Shown here one piece after another: positions 27,810 through 36,990 of a DNA stretch of 47,159 nt (within the stretch, counting starts at the first letter, position 1; each line of letters opens with the position of its first letter). Both the position numbers and the translations under genes were made by a program. The notes under the pieces are model-generated. The model was not told the DNA's origin. It worked only from the letters and a program-made list of their open reading frames with translations, and made no database searches. The stretch spans positions 1 to 47,159 of the forward strand of contig CANJCQ010000026.1 in assembly GCA_947473355.1 (NCBI GenBank), read 5' to 3'. The DNA is from Sphingomonadaceae bacterium (GTDB taxonomy: Bacteria; Pseudomonadota; Alphaproteobacteria; Sphingomonadales; Sphingomonadaceae).

Positions 27810-28610
27810 CTAGACGCGCTTGGTCAGATCGCCGGTCATCTGTTCGATATAGACGATCTTGGCGCGGCGATCGTCGGGCGAACCGGAAGCGAAGCCTGCG
27901 ACGTCGTTGGTCTGGCCCCAGTTATAGATCGGCCCGTGCGGCAGCTGGCGCAGCGCGGTTGCGGCGATGTCCTCGGGATCGGCCCAACCTTCGGGGATCG
28001 GTTGGCCGCTTTTGGCCAAGGTCGCGCGGTAGCTCGGGGTGTCGGTTTGCCCCAGAACCATGGTCAACACGTCGATGCCGTTGTGCCGCAGCTCGGCCCA
28101 CAGGCCTTCGGCAAAGTTGAGGACGAAGCCCTTGGAGCCGCAATAGGTGGCAAGGCCGAACATGCCGGAATAGCAAGCGCCGGAATTGATCAGGATAAGC
28201 CCGCCCTTGCCGCATTCCCGCATGGCCCGGCCGAAGTGGTGGGCGAGGCGCAGCTTGGTGGTGACATTCATCGCCGCGAGGCCTTCCCAGTCGGCAATGT
28301 CGGCGTCGAGGAACTGCGAATTGATCGAATCGGCGCCGCAATTGGTGACGACGAGGCCAACCTCTCGGCTCCCCGCAGCGGCAATCGCCTGGGTGGAGCC
28401 TTCCGGCTTTGAGAGGTCAGCCGAAACCGTGATACACTCAGCGCCAAGTCGGCGCAGTTCTTCTGCTGCCGCATCGAGCTTGGCCTGGCTGCGCGAGACG
28501 AGGATCAGTTTCATCCCTTCCTTCGCCAGCGCTCGCCCAAAGGCGAGGCCAACCCCGTCCGAAGCCCCGGCGATCAGCGCCCAGGGGCCGTATTTTTCCG
28601 AAAAGCTCAT
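27810..28610 (-). CDS. SDR-family oxidoreductase (first gene of the large operon)
   Basis: 266 residues from the ATG at 28610; the upstream 23-codon extension has no family similarity. Cofactor motif AGASDGVG at 14-21, SR at 39-40 (NADP-type), TNCG at 89-92 in place of NNAG, catalytic S143, Y156 and K160. Closest in pattern to the 17-beta-hydroxysteroid-dehydrogenase-12/DltE-like branch of SDRs (GASDGVGLAFGRALAKEGMKL), which reduce or oxidise hydrophobic keto/hydroxy substrates; this is from memory. The 107 bp upstream, shared with the ferredoxin-oxidoreductase end, should hold the operon promoter, but no clear -35/-10 pair was seen. Confidence 0.92.
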   Translation of the reverse strand: MSFSEKYGPWALIAGASDGVGLAFGRALAKEGMKLILVSRSQAKLDAAAEELRRLGAECITVSADLSKPEGSTQAIAAAGSREVGLVVTNCGADSINSQFLDADIADWEGLAAMNVTTKLRLAHHFGRAMRECGKGGLILINSGACYSGMFGLATYCGSKGFVLNFAEGLWAELRHNGIDVLTMVLGQTDTPSYRATLAKSGQPIPEGWADPEDIAATALRQLPHGPIYNWGQTNDVAGFASGSPDDRRAKIVYIEQMTGDLTKRV

Positions 28611-28717
28611 CTGTTCCCATCCTCTTGTCGCGCGACTCCGTTGAAGATGGAGGACGCTGCTAGGATGGACTGTGGCCAATTATGGCGCGGGGGGCAAGCA
28701 GGCTTGGCGGGGGCGGA

Positions 28718-31700
28718 TCAGGCTGTAACCGGCGCACGGATGGCCTGCGATGACGGCGCAGCTTCCAGCCTGGGCAGCAATTCCGCCACCCGCGCCCGGA
28801 ACTTGGCGACGCCGTCACGCTTGACCGGGCCATAGCCTGCAATCAAGTCTGCGGCGGCGGCCAATTCGACGGCGGCGTGCATTGATGCGCCTGTCACTTT
28901 CGCCGCTACTTCGCGCACCAGATCGCGGTATTCGCCGATCAGGGCGCGTTCCATGCGGCGTTCGGCTGCGTAACCGAACACATCGAGCGCTGTGCCGCGC
29001 AGGCCTTTTCCTGCGGCCATCATGCGGAACAGCGGGAATACCAGCCAGCCGGGCAGCGCGACTTTCTTGGGCCGTCCGGTCTTGGCGTCCTTTCGGAACA
29101 GCGAGAGGTAGGGCGCGCCGAGATTGATGCTGAGCTTTGGCTTGCCGGCGAACTGGTCCTGCAGGCGGGCCATGAATTCCGGCTCGCTGTAGAGCCGGGC
29201 GACTTCGTATTCGTCTTTGTAGGCCATCAGCTTGCCGAGGGAGCGCGCGATTTCGGTGAGGAATGCTTCGCAGGCGCCAGCCCCGCGCAATTGCAGGGTT
29301 GCAGCCACTTCATTGAGGAAGTCGCGATACTGCGCGGCGTAGCCCGCGTTCTGGTAGCTGGTGAGCAACCTGGCGCGGCTTTCGGTGACTTCCGCCAGGC
29401 TCTGCGGGAACTGCTGCCCGTGCGCGGGCGTATCGGCCAGCGCGAACAGGTCGTCAGCACTTGCCGCTGCCAGCCGCCCGAGCGCCAAGGCATTGAGGTT
29501 GGCCTTGGCGGCGACGCCGTTCAGCCGGATCGCTTCCTCGATGGATTCGAGACCGACCGGCAGCAGGCCCTTCTGCGCTGCGAAGCCGACCATCATCATG
29601 TTGGTGAAGATGGTATCGCCGAGCAGACGGCTGGCCAGTGCGCCTGCGCGCAGGGTTGCCACATTAGCGGGGGCGATGCGTTTGCCGATGGCCGTCAGGA
29701 AGCGGCTCGCGGTGAGGTCCATTGAACGGTTGGTCTGGAATTCGCCGGTCGGTACGACATCCTCGTTGGCCAGCATCTGCGTGTCGGGCCGGGCGAGCGT
29801 CAGCACATCGGGGGCCGAGCCGACGATCAGGTCGCAGGCGATGATTACGTCCGCCTGCCCTGCGCCGAGCCGGGCCGAGGGGATCGCGCTCGTGTCCGCG
29901 CCGATGCGCAGATAGCTGGTCACCGCGCCGCCCTTTTGCGCCATGCCGGTCTGGTCGAGAACTTTCGCCGCCTTGCCTTCCATATGCGCTGCCATGGCCA
30001 GCACCGCGCCAACAGTTAGCACCCCGGTGCCGCCGATGCCGGTGACCAGCAGGGCTTGTGGGGCTTGCGAGACGTCCAGAATGGCCGGGGCGGGGAGCTT
30101 TGCCACCATCGCCGCCAAGGCCGCATCGTCAAACGTGCGCTTGACCAGCGCTGCGCCTTCGACCGTGACGAAGCTGGGGCAATAGCCCTTCACGCAGCTG
30201 TAATCCTTGTTGCAGGTCGATTGATCGATCGCCCGCTTGCGGCCGAATTCGGTCTCTATCGGCGTGACGGACAGGCAGTTCGACTGGACCGAGCAATCGC
30301 CGCAGCCTTCGCAGACCGCCGGGTTGATGAACAGCCGCTTGTCGGGATCGGCATAGGCCCCCTTTTTGCGGCGGCGGCGCTTTTCGTTGGCGCAGGTCTG
30401 CTCGTAGACGATGGCCGAGGTGCCCTTGAGGTCGCGCAATTCGCGCTGCACGAGATCGAGATGATCGCGGTGGAGCACGCGGATGCCGCTCGGCAGTGCG
30501 TTGGCTGAGAACCGCGAAGGGTCCTCGCTGACCAGCACCACCGGATTGACCCCTTCGGCGACCAGTTCGTGCACGATCTGCTCAGGCGTCAGCGCCCCCT
30601 CGGCGGGCTGGCCGCCGGTCATGGCCACGGCATCGTTGTAGAGGATCTTGAAAGTGACGTTGCTGTGCGCGGCGACCGAGGCGCGGATCGTCAGCAGGCC
30701 GGAATGGGTGTAGGTGCCATCGCCCAGGTTCTGGAACATGTGCGGGGTTTCGACGAAGGTCTGCGCGCCGACCCAGGGCATGCCTTCCTGACCCATGGAG
30801 ACTGTCTGCATGGTGCGGCGTTCGGGCATGAAATGGGCGAGGCCATGGCAGCCGGTCGCGCCCATGGCATTGGAGCCTTCGGGGACAAGGGTGCTGGTGT
30901 TGTGCGGGCAGCCCGAGCAGAAATAGGCGCCGCGGATGGCGGTGCGCTCGAGGCCTTGGGCGCTGGCTTCAATGTCGCGCAACTGGGCATCGCGCGCCTT
31001 TGCCTCGTCGGACAAGATGCCGAACGCCGCCAGCCGTTTGACCAGCGCGCGGCGCACCGAACCCGGATCAAGCACGCCGATTTCGGAGAGAAGCGGGGTG
31101 CCATCGGGCGCGATCTTGCCCGCGAGGGCGGGGGCGTTCGCGGTGCCATAGAATATCCGGGCGAGCTGCTCCTCGATGAAGGCGCGCTTTTCCTCGACGA
31201 CCAGCAGCTCGGCGCTGCCCGCGCAGGCTTCGCGGATGAAGCCAGCGTCAATTGGCCAGACTAGGCCGAGCTTGACCACGCTGAGGCCGATCTTGCGGCA
31301 AGCGGCGTCATCGAGCCCCAGATCGGCTAGCGCCTGACAGACATCGAGCCATGCCTTGCCGGCTGTAACCACAGTCAGCCGACCACCGGGTCCGCCATGG
31401 CTGACCCGGTCAAGCCGGTTGGCGCTGGCGAACAGCGGCACCAAGGGCAGGCGACCTTCGACCACCGCCTGCTCCTGCATCAAGGCCGAGGCATTGAGCT
31501 GCAGATGCGGCGAAGGTCTGCCCGCAAGGTCAGGCATATGGATCGGGAAGCTGTGCCCCGGCAGGGTCACCGTCGTGGTCAGATCGAGCGTATCGGTGAC
31601 GGCCTTGAAGCCGACATAGAGCCCGGTCGCCCGGCTCAGCGCCCAGCCGAGCTGGCCCATGCTGAGGATCTCGTCGGTCGTCGCAGGATAAAGCATCGGC

Positions 31701-32203
31701 ACCATCGCGGTGACCATGACATGCTCGCTCTGGTGCGCGGTGAGCGATGACTTGGCGGCATGATCATCCCCGCACAGCAGCAGCGCGCCACCTTTTTTGT
31801 GTGTGCCCTCAAAATTCGCCGCCTTGATCGCTTCGCCTGCGCGCTCGACGCCGACGCCCTTGGCATACCACAGCGCGAACACGCCATCGACGCGGGCCTT
31901 GCCATACCAGCCGAGCTGCTGTGTGCCGCGCAGGCTTGTGGCGGCCAATTCTTCGTTGAGACCGGGCTCGAAGCGGATGTCGTGTTCGGTGAGGATGGCT
32001 TCGTTGGCCCACAGTTGCGCATCGAGCGTGGTGACCGGCGAGCCGCGATAGCCCGTGACATAGCCTGCGGTGGTGAGGCCAGCGTTGCGGTCACGGCGCG
32101 ACTGGTCGAGGAGGAGGCGCACGACGCCCTGCAGCGCCGAGAGCATGACGCTGCCCTCGGTTTGGGTGTATTTGTCGCTGAGTGTGACGACGGTTTTGGT
32201 CAC
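28718..32203 (-). CDS. Fused indolepyruvate:ferredoxin oxidoreductase-like 2-oxoacid oxidoreductase
   Basis: 1161 residues. Oxidatively decarboxylates aryl-pyruvates (from aromatic amino acids) or related 2-oxoacids to acyl-CoA, passing electrons to a ferredoxin. The first ~620 residues carry the pyruvate-ferredoxin/thiamine-diphosphate alpha domains (GYRGSPVTTLD near 45, GCPHNTSTLVPEGSNAMGATGCHG). A [4Fe-4S] region follows at about 625-690 (CEGCGDC, then SNCLSVTP, CNKDYSCVKGYCP). The gamma domain is next (GIGGTGVLTVGAVLA, QTGMAQKGGAVTS), and then a C-terminal domain of unknown role. The GTG start at 32203 is preceded by GCAGGAA; the upstream extension is repeat DNA. Separate transcript from the operon downstream. 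The fused aerobic-type architecture is known in proteobacteria. Confidence 0.93.
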   Translation of the reverse strand: MTKTVVTLSDKYTQTEGSVMLSALQGVVRLLLDQSRRDRNAGLTTAGYVTGYRGSPVTTLDAQLWANEAILTEHDIRFEPGLNEELAATSLRGTQQLGWYGKARVDGVFALWYAKGVGVERAGEAIKAANFEGTHKKGGALLLCGDDHAAKSSLTAHQSEHVMVTAMVPMLYPATTDEILSMGQLGWALSRATGLYVGFKAVTDTLDLTTTVTLPGHSFPIHMPDLAGRPSPHLQLNASALMQEQAVVEGRLPLVPLFASANRLDRVSHGGPGGRLTVVTAGKAWLDVCQALADLGLDDAACRKIGLSVVKLGLVWPIDAGFIREACAGSAELLVVEEKRAFIEEQLARIFYGTANAPALAGKIAPDGTPLLSEIGVLDPGSVRRALVKRLAAFGILSDEAKARDAQLRDIEASAQGLERTAIRGAYFCSGCPHNTSTLVPEGSNAMGATGCHGLAHFMPERRTMQTVSMGQEGMPWVGAQTFVETPHMFQNLGDGTYTHSGLLTIRASVAAHSNVTFKILYNDAVAMTGGQPAEGALTPEQIVHELVAEGVNPVVLVSEDPSRFSANALPSGIRVLHRDHLDLVQRELRDLKGTSAIVYEQTCANEKRRRRKKGAYADPDKRLFINPAVCEGCGDCSVQSNCLSVTPIETEFGRKRAIDQSTCNKDYSCVKGYCPSFVTVEGAALVKRTFDDAALAAMVAKLPAPAILDVSQAPQALLVTGIGGTGVLTVGAVLAMAAHMEGKAAKVLDQTGMAQKGGAVTSYLRIGADTSAIPSARLGAGQADVIIACDLIVGSAPDVLTLARPDTQMLANEDVVPTGEFQTNRSMDLTASRFLTAIGKRIAPANVATLRAGALASRLLGDTIFTNMMMVGFAAQKGLLPVGLESIEEAIRLNGVAAKANLNALALGRLAAASADDLFALADTPAHGQQFPQSLAEVTESRARLLTSYQNAGYAAQYRDFLNEVAATLQLRGAGACEAFLTEIARSLGKLMAYKDEYEVARLYSEPEFMARLQDQFAGKPKLSINLGAPYLSLFRKDAKTGRPKKVALPGWLVFPLFRMMAAGKGLRGTALDVFGYAAERRMERALIGEYRDLVREVAAKVTGASMHAAVELAAAADLIAGYGPVKRDGVAKFRARVAELLPRLEAAPSSQAIRAPVTA

Positions 32204-32222
32204 GAATTCCTGCTCTCTCCTG

Positions 32223-32289
32223 CCCGTTCGTGTCGAGCGAAGTCGAGACACTGGCGCGTGGTGTCTCGACTTCGCTCGACACGAACGGG
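32223..32289. repeat. Perfect 29-bp inverted repeat with 9-bp loop
   Basis: The left arm 32223-32251 (CCCGTTCGTGTCGAGCGAAG, then TCGAGACAC) is exactly complementary to 32261-32289. Within each arm GTCGAGCGAAGTCGAGAC is itself nearly symmetric. It lies 20 bp upstream of the oxidoreductase start codon, in a region between divergent genes, so it is transcribed with or close to the 5' end of that gene. This type of repeat is frequent in sphingomonad genomes (from memory). Confidence 0.85.
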
Positions 32290-32389
32290 GTTGGTTTTGA
32301 TTACGCCAGAGAGATACTAGGGCCGAGATTCTTCACTTGCAAATGTCGCTACATCCGCAATCATCCCGGCAAAACGGGAGAGTGAAAAG

Positions 32390-33613
32390 ATGACCAAGGT
32401 AATGGAGGGCGTGCGCGTCCTCGAGGTGGCGCAATATACCTTTGTTCCGGCGGCTGGCGCGGTGCTGGCCGACTGGGGCGCGGATGTGATCAAGATTGAG
32501 CATCCCACGCGCGGCGATGCGCAGCGCGGGTTTATCCGGGTGGGCGCGCTGCCGATCACGGCGGAGCGCAACACGGTGATGGAGCATCCCAATCGCGGCA
32601 AGCGCTCGGTCGGCATTGATGTTGGAACGCCGGAGGGGCTGGAGCTGATCCATCGGATCGCCAAGACTGCGGACGTGTTCCTCACCAACTTCCTGCCCGA
32701 TGCGCGCCAGAAGCTGAAGATCGATGTCGAACATATCCGCGCGATCAATCCCGATATTATCTATGCACGCGGTTCGGCGCATGGCGACAAGGGGGCGGAG
32801 CGGCTGGTGGGCGGCTATGACGGCACCGCTTTCTGGACGCGCGGCGGGATCGGCTATGCGCTCACCCCTGAGGAGCTGCCTTCGGTGATGTCGCAGGGCA
32901 TCCCGGCGATGGGCGATTCGACCGGCGGCATGCATATCGCGGGCGGCATCGCGGCGGCGCTGTTTCACCGCGAGAAGACGGGCAAACCCAGCGAAGTCGA
33001 TGTCTCGCTGATGAGCACAGCGGCCTGGACCCAGGCCTCGACACTGTGCATGTGGATGGAATACGGCGCGCAGATCCGCTCGCCCTATCCCAAAAGCGGC
33101 TGCACCCCGGGCAATCCTTTCATGGGCAATTTCACGACCTCCGACGGCGGAACGATCAACCTGTGCATCCTGACGCCGGGGACGTATATTCGCGACACCT
33201 TCGAGCATCTGGGCCTCGCCGAAATGGCCGACGACCCGCGCTTCTCCGAGGCCATGCCCTTGCTGACCAACTGGGAACCCGCAGGCGCCGCGATCACGGC
33301 GGCGATCGGGGCCAAGGACTTTGCTTACTGGAAGAAGCACCTCAAGACGATGCAGGGGCAATGGGCGGCAGCGCAAAGTGCCGCCGATCTGGTCGCGGAC
33401 GAGCAGGCTTTGGCCAACGACATGATCTTCGAGGTCGAAGGCGATGGCGGCAAGCCGATCCGGCTGATCCGCAATCCGGTGCAGTTCGATCATACGCCTG
33501 TCGAGACGACGCGGGCCCCGCAGGCCTCGGAGCATACCGAGACCTTCCTGATGGAGCTGGGGCTGGAGTGGGACGAGATTGAAGCGCTGAAGGCCAAGGG
33601 AGCGATTGCATGA
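32390..33613 (+). CDS. Class III (CaiB/BaiF) CoA-transferase
   Basis: 407 residues, family length. Moves CoA from one carboxylic acid thioester to another in the cytoplasm. N-terminal Rossmann part [20 protein letters not shown] and [14 protein letters not shown]; catalytic Asp176 in [13 protein letters not shown] forms the aspartyl-CoA anhydride; [18 protein letters not shown] is typical. GGGAGAG precedes the ATG. Its stop overlaps the next start by 4 bp (ATGA), so it works with the following crotonase-type hydrolase. Likely job: activate the acid released by that enzyme (inferred). Confidence 0.93.
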   Translation: MTKVMEGVRVLEVAQYTFVPAAGAVLADWGADVIKIEHPTRGDAQRGFIRVGALPITAERNTVMEHPNRGKRSVGIDVGTPEGLELIHRIAKTADVFLTNFLPDARQKLKIDVEHIRAINPDIIYARGSAHGDKGAERLVGGYDGTAFWTRGGIGYALTPEELPSVMSQGIPAMGDSTGGMHIAGGIAAALFHREKTGKPSEVDVSLMSTAAWTQASTLCMWMEYGAQIRSPYPKSGCTPGNPFMGNFTTSDGGTINLCILTPGTYIRDTFEHLGLAEMADDPRFSEAMPLLTNWEPAGAAITAAIGAKDFAYWKKHLKTMQGQWAAAQSAADLVADEQALANDMIFEVEGDGGKPIRLIRNPVQFDHTPVETTRAPQASEHTETFLMELGLEWDEIEALKAKGAIA

Positions 33614-34389
33614 CCCAACTATCTGACTACGCAGAAAAATACCACGGCATCAATTTCACTCGCGATGCTGCTGGCGTGCTCGAAATGACCATCCACACCC
33701 GCGGCGGGCCCGCGGTTTGGGGCACTTCGCTCAAAAGCCTGCACTGCGAGCTCGGCCATGCCTTCCTCGATGTCGCGCGCGATCCGGAGAACCGGGTGGT
33801 GGTGTTCACCGGAACCGGCGAAAGCTTCATCGCTGCAATGGACCGGGAGGAAAACTACCCCGAACCCAATCTCTCGGCGATGTGGCCGCGCATCCACGAG
33901 GAGGGGCTGGCCTTGCTCACCAACCTCCTCGCCATCCCGGTGCCGATGATCGCTGCGGTCAATGGCCCCGCGTTGATCCATGCCGAGCTGGCGGTGCTGT
34001 GCGATATCGTGCTGGCGGCGAGTCATGCCGAATTCGCAGACCTTGCCCATGTGCCGGGCGGCGCGGTGCCGGGCGACGGGGTGCATACGGTCTGGCCGAT
34101 GCTGCTCGGACCCAATCATGGCCGCTATTTCCTGCTGACCGGCGAGCGCATTCCTGCCGAGGAGGCCAGGCGGCTGGGTGTGGTCGGCGAAGTTCTGGCG
34201 GCAGGCGAGCTGATGTCGCGCGCCCGGGCGCTGGGCGCGCAGCTGGCGGGGCTTTCGACACAGGTGCTGCGCCACACCCGTTCGCTGCTGGTGCGTGAGC
34301 TGCGGCGGCGGATGTTCGACGAGCTGTCGAACGGCCTCGCGCTTGAGGGGCTGGCGATGTTGACGCCGAGGCCTGCCGATCAGCCTTGA
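33610..34389 (+). CDS. Crotonase-superfamily beta-diketone hydrolase, 6-oxocamphor-hydrolase-like
   Basis: 259 residues. The fold is enoyl-CoA hydratase-like, but the sequence follows 6-oxocamphor hydrolase (OCH), which opens a cyclic beta-diketone by retro-Claisen cleavage without CoA. From memory of that enzyme, its catalytic residues have counterparts here: W37 (PAVWGTS), H124 (NGPALIHAE), H147 (ADLAHVPGG), D156 (VPGDGVH) and E246 (LALEGLAM). The last four keep a constant offset of two from OCH numbering (H122, H145, D154, E244). YFLLTGERI and [10 protein letters not shown] are further shared blocks. Starts inside the stop of the CoA-transferase gene. A plain enoyl-CoA hydratase is unlikely because the two catalytic Glu positions are not matched. 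Confidence 0.85.
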   Translation: MTQLSDYAEKYHGINFTRDAAGVLEMTIHTRGGPAVWGTSLKSLHCELGHAFLDVARDPENRVVVFTGTGESFIAAMDREENYPEPNLSAMWPRIHEEGLALLTNLLAIPVPMIAAVNGPALIHAELAVLCDIVLAASHAEFADLAHVPGGAVPGDGVHTVWPMLLGPNHGRYFLLTGERIPAEEARRLGVVGEVLAAGELMSRARALGAQLAGLSTQVLRHTRSLLVRELRRRMFDELSNGLALEGLAMLTPRPADQP

Positions 34390-34422
34390 TTCATATCAGC
34401 CGTCACTTGCCTCAACCCTTTT

Positions 34423-34518
34423 CGTCATTCCCGCGTAAGCGGGAACCTATCTCCTTCCCTATCGGTTTGAGCAAGTTTCGAGCCCGGGAGATGGGTCCCC
34501 GCTTGCGCGGGGATGACG
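34423..34518. repeat. REP-like inverted repeat (CGTCATTCCCGCG type)
   Basis: Left arm 34423-34454 begins CGTCATTCCCGCGTAAGCGG. The right arm 34487-34518 is its complement with five mismatches. The loop is 32 bp. It lies between the hydrolase gene and the convergent beta-barrel gene and may stop transcription from both sides. Confidence 0.8.
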
Positions 34519-34542
34519 AGTCAAAGGTTAGGGTGATTGGCC

Positions 34543-35172
34543 CTACCCCGCCAGCGGGTTCTTCACCGGCGCCTCAATCCGGGTCAGCCGGTTGCGATCG
34601 ATATGGTGGAAGGGTTCTGCGCGGCCCGCGATCTGCATCACTGTATCCTCGTCATAGGACCATGTCCCGTCATCGTGGATGGTGACCGTGATGGTGAAGC
34701 TGTCGGTGCGGAAGTTCGCTTCGAGATAGGGGTTCGAGCAGATCCCATAGTCGGTGTCGCCGCGCGTCGCCTTGAGGGTGAAACTCTTCGCATCGGCCTT
34801 GGCCTTGCCCGCCGCCAAAACGGTCTGCCCGCGCGGGATGGTCAGGCTGTGCATCACAGTCGCGCTGGCCGGTTCCCACAGCCAGTAGCCGACCTGATCG
34901 TGGTAGGTGCCGGTCTCGCCGACCTTGGTCATGCGGGTGTGATAGCGCAGCGCATAGAGCAGCTGCGGCCCGTTGTTGCCAGGATCGACCGGCTGCAGTT
35001 CGATCCGCTCCCAGAATTCCAGCGTGCGTGGGCCTGCCGCCTTGGGGGCAATATCGACCCCGCGCTGGCCTTCCCAGGTGCCTGCCATGGGCGCGAGAGG
35101 GCCGAGATTGGCGAGCGTGTTGACGTCGATCGCGGCAGGTTCGGCGTAAATGTCGTCAGGGTAAGTGGACAT
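34543..35172 (-). CDS. Nitrobindin/FABP-like beta-barrel protein
   Basis: 209 residues from the ATG at 35172, chosen for the GGAG seven bases upstream; the frame is open 24 codons further. The N-terminal block LGPLAPMAGTWEGQRGVDIAPK is the hallmark of the heme-binding beta-barrel (DUF1794/nitrobindin, FABP-like) family. Alternating strands follow (YHDQVGYWLWEPASATVMHSLTIPRGQ, FTITVTIHDDGTWSYDEDTV). Ends FHHIDRNRLTRIEAP. Family members bind heme or small hydrophobic ligands; a distal heme-ligand His cannot be named here. Cytoplasmic (no signal peptide). Divergent from sthA with about 150 bp between. Confidence 0.82.
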   Translation of the reverse strand: MSTYPDDIYAEPAAIDVNTLANLGPLAPMAGTWEGQRGVDIAPKAAGPRTLEFWERIELQPVDPGNNGPQLLYALRYHTRMTKVGETGTYHDQVGYWLWEPASATVMHSLTIPRGQTVLAAGKAKADAKSFTLKATRGDTDYGICSNPYLEANFRTDSFTITVTIHDDGTWSYDEDTVMQIAGRAEPFHHIDRNRLTRIEAPVKNPLAG

Positions 35173-35324
35173 GGCAAGCTCCATCTTGTGCATTGGGAAG
35201 TGGTTTGTTGCTTCATTGTGCAACACAGCAAATCGATTGTGCATTGCGGCGAATCAATCTGTCTGATTAAATCCCGGCACAATTCGGTCGTTCTATCATC
35301 CCAAGAGTAAGGGGAAAATCGGCG

Positions 35325-36773
35325 ATGCGGCGCTATGATCTTGTGGTTCTGGGCTCTGGCCCGGCGGGGCGGCGCGCGGCAGTGCAGGCGGCCAAGCTGG
35401 GCAAGAGCGTGCTTGTGGTTGATGACCGCGCGCAGGTTGGCGGGGTTTCGGTGCATACCGGCACGATCCCGTCCAAGACCCTGCGCGAGACAGTGATGAA
35501 CCTGTCGGGCTGGCGCGAGCGCGGGTTTTATGGCCAGTCCTACCGGGTCAAGCGCGATATCTGCGCCGACGATCTTGCGGTGCGGCTGCGCAAGACGCTG
35601 GAGCATGAAATTGCCGTGCTGGAACACCAGTTCGCGCGCAACGGCGTGCAATGTATGGTCGGCCTGGGGCGCTTTCTTGGCCCCAACACCGTGGCTGTGG
35701 TCCGCACTGAGGACGGGCGCGAGATCGAGGAGAAGATCGAGGCGGACTATGTGCTGATTGCGGTCGGCACCCAGCCCTATCGCCCCGCGCATATCCCCTT
35801 CAACGGGACCAATGTGCTCGACAGTGACGATTTCATCCAGAACCCGCGGGTGCCGCGCAGCCTGACCGTGGTCGGCGCCGGAGTGATCGGGCTCGAATAT
35901 GCGACGATCTTCTCGGCGCTCGATGTTCCAGTGACCCTGATCGAGCCGCGCCCCAGCCTGCTCGAATTCATGGATGACGAGATCATCGATCATCTGGTCC
36001 ACGTTATGCGCGATCGCGGCATGCAGCTGCGCCTGTCGAGCGAAGTAGCGCAGGTGCGCTTTGCCGCCGATGGCTCGCCGATCTGCATGCTCAAGGACGG
36101 GCGGCAGGTGGCTTCGGAAGTGGTGCTCTATGCGGCTGGCCGGGTCGGCGCGACGGCGGGGCTTGGGCTTGAGGCCTGCGGCCTCGCTGCCGATACACGC
36201 GGGCGGCTCAAGGTCGATCCGGTGACCTATCAGACCGCAGTGTCCAATATCTATGCAGCCGGCGATGTGATCGGTTTCCCCAGCCTTGCCTCGACCTCGC
36301 TCGAACAGGGGCGCACGGCGGCCTGCCATGCATTTGGCGCCACTGCGCCGACGCCAGACCAGTCCTATCCGATCGGCATCTATGCCGTGCCCGAGATGTC
36401 GTCGGTCGGCATGACAGAGGAAGACGTGCGCGCCAAGGGCATCGCCTATGAGTGCGGTGTCGCCCGCTTTGCCGAGCTGTCGCGCGGGCAGATCATGGGC
36501 ATTTCATCCGGCATGCTCAAGCTGATCGTCGATATTGCGACGCACAAGGTACTGGGCGTCCACATCATCGGCGAAGGCGCGACTGAGCTGATTCACATCG
36601 GCCAGGCAGTGATCAACCTGGGCGGCGGGGTGGATTATTTCGTCGACAACAGCTTCAACTATCCCACGCTTGCCGAAGCCTACAAGGTGGCAGCGCTCAA
36701 TGCCTGGAACCGGTTGCAGAGCCATATTCCCACGGTTGTGGAGCTGGGGGCAGTGACGGGCACTGCGGCTTGA
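35325..36773 (+). CDS. sthA: Soluble pyridine nucleotide transhydrogenase (Si-specific)
   Basis: 482 residues. FAD enzyme that moves hydride between NADPH and NAD+, balancing the two pools. FAD motif GSGPAGRRAAVQAAKLG at about 10-26; NAD(P) motif GAGVIGLEYATIF at about 185-197; second FAD motif YAAGDVIG near 308. The dithiol of related dihydrolipoamide dehydrogenases is absent: GGVSVHTGTIPSKTLRE has Ser/Thr in place of the two redox cysteines, which marks the transhydrogenase branch. The C-terminal dimer interface has GEGATELIHIGQAVINLGG. AAGGGGAAA precedes the ATG. Single gene; its reductant balancing suits a cell running many NAD(P)-linked oxidations. Confidence 0.93.
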   Translation: MRRYDLVVLGSGPAGRRAAVQAAKLGKSVLVVDDRAQVGGVSVHTGTIPSKTLRETVMNLSGWRERGFYGQSYRVKRDICADDLAVRLRKTLEHEIAVLEHQFARNGVQCMVGLGRFLGPNTVAVVRTEDGREIEEKIEADYVLIAVGTQPYRPAHIPFNGTNVLDSDDFIQNPRVPRSLTVVGAGVIGLEYATIFSALDVPVTLIEPRPSLLEFMDDEIIDHLVHVMRDRGMQLRLSSEVAQVRFAADGSPICMLKDGRQVASEVVLYAAGRVGATAGLGLEACGLAADTRGRLKVDPVTYQTAVSNIYAAGDVIGFPSLASTSLEQGRTAACHAFGATAPTPDQSYPIGIYAVPEMSSVGMTEEDVRAKGIAYECGVARFAELSRGQIMGISSGMLKLIVDIATHKVLGVHIIGEGATELIHIGQAVINLGGGVDYFVDNSFNYPTLAEAYKVAALNAWNRLQSHIPTVVELGAVTGTAA

Positions 36774-36822
36774 GGTGCCGCCTTGCGCAAGGCATTCGCA
36801 ACATTCCGCAGCCCAAATTTCC

Positions 36823-36960
36823 CGTCACCCTGAACTTGTTTAAGGGCCCATTTCGCGGAAAAACCAGCTCGCATTTTCAAGCAAGACTCGAGGTTTGCCT
36901 TCTCGCCGGCTTGCTCCGAGCCTGCGGCATAATGGGTCCTGAAACAAGTTCAGGATGACG
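36823..36960. repeat. Long inverted repeat (CGTCACCCTGAACTTGTTT type)
   Basis: The 29-bp left arm 36823-36851 and the right arm 36932-36960 are complementary with three mismatches; the loop is about 80 bp. A different family from the repeats at 34423 and 5275. It lies downstream of sthA. The half copy of the CCCCTCCCC/GGGGGAGG repeat follows at 36991-37010, just before the convergent gene. No gene is seen in 36774-37012. Confidence 0.75.
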
Positions 36961-36990
36961 AATCTGCAAGGTTCGGGTCAACAAGCTATT

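Noticed and set aside
33610..34389. Calling the crotonase an ordinary enoyl-CoA hydratase
   Set aside because: The hydratase glutamates are not present at the expected positions, while residues of 6-oxocamphor hydrolase are.
34929..36329. A 466-codon minus-strand open frame opposite sthA
   Set aside because: SthA has full FAD and NAD motifs on the plus strand; the antisense frame has no family features and crosses the intergenic region.
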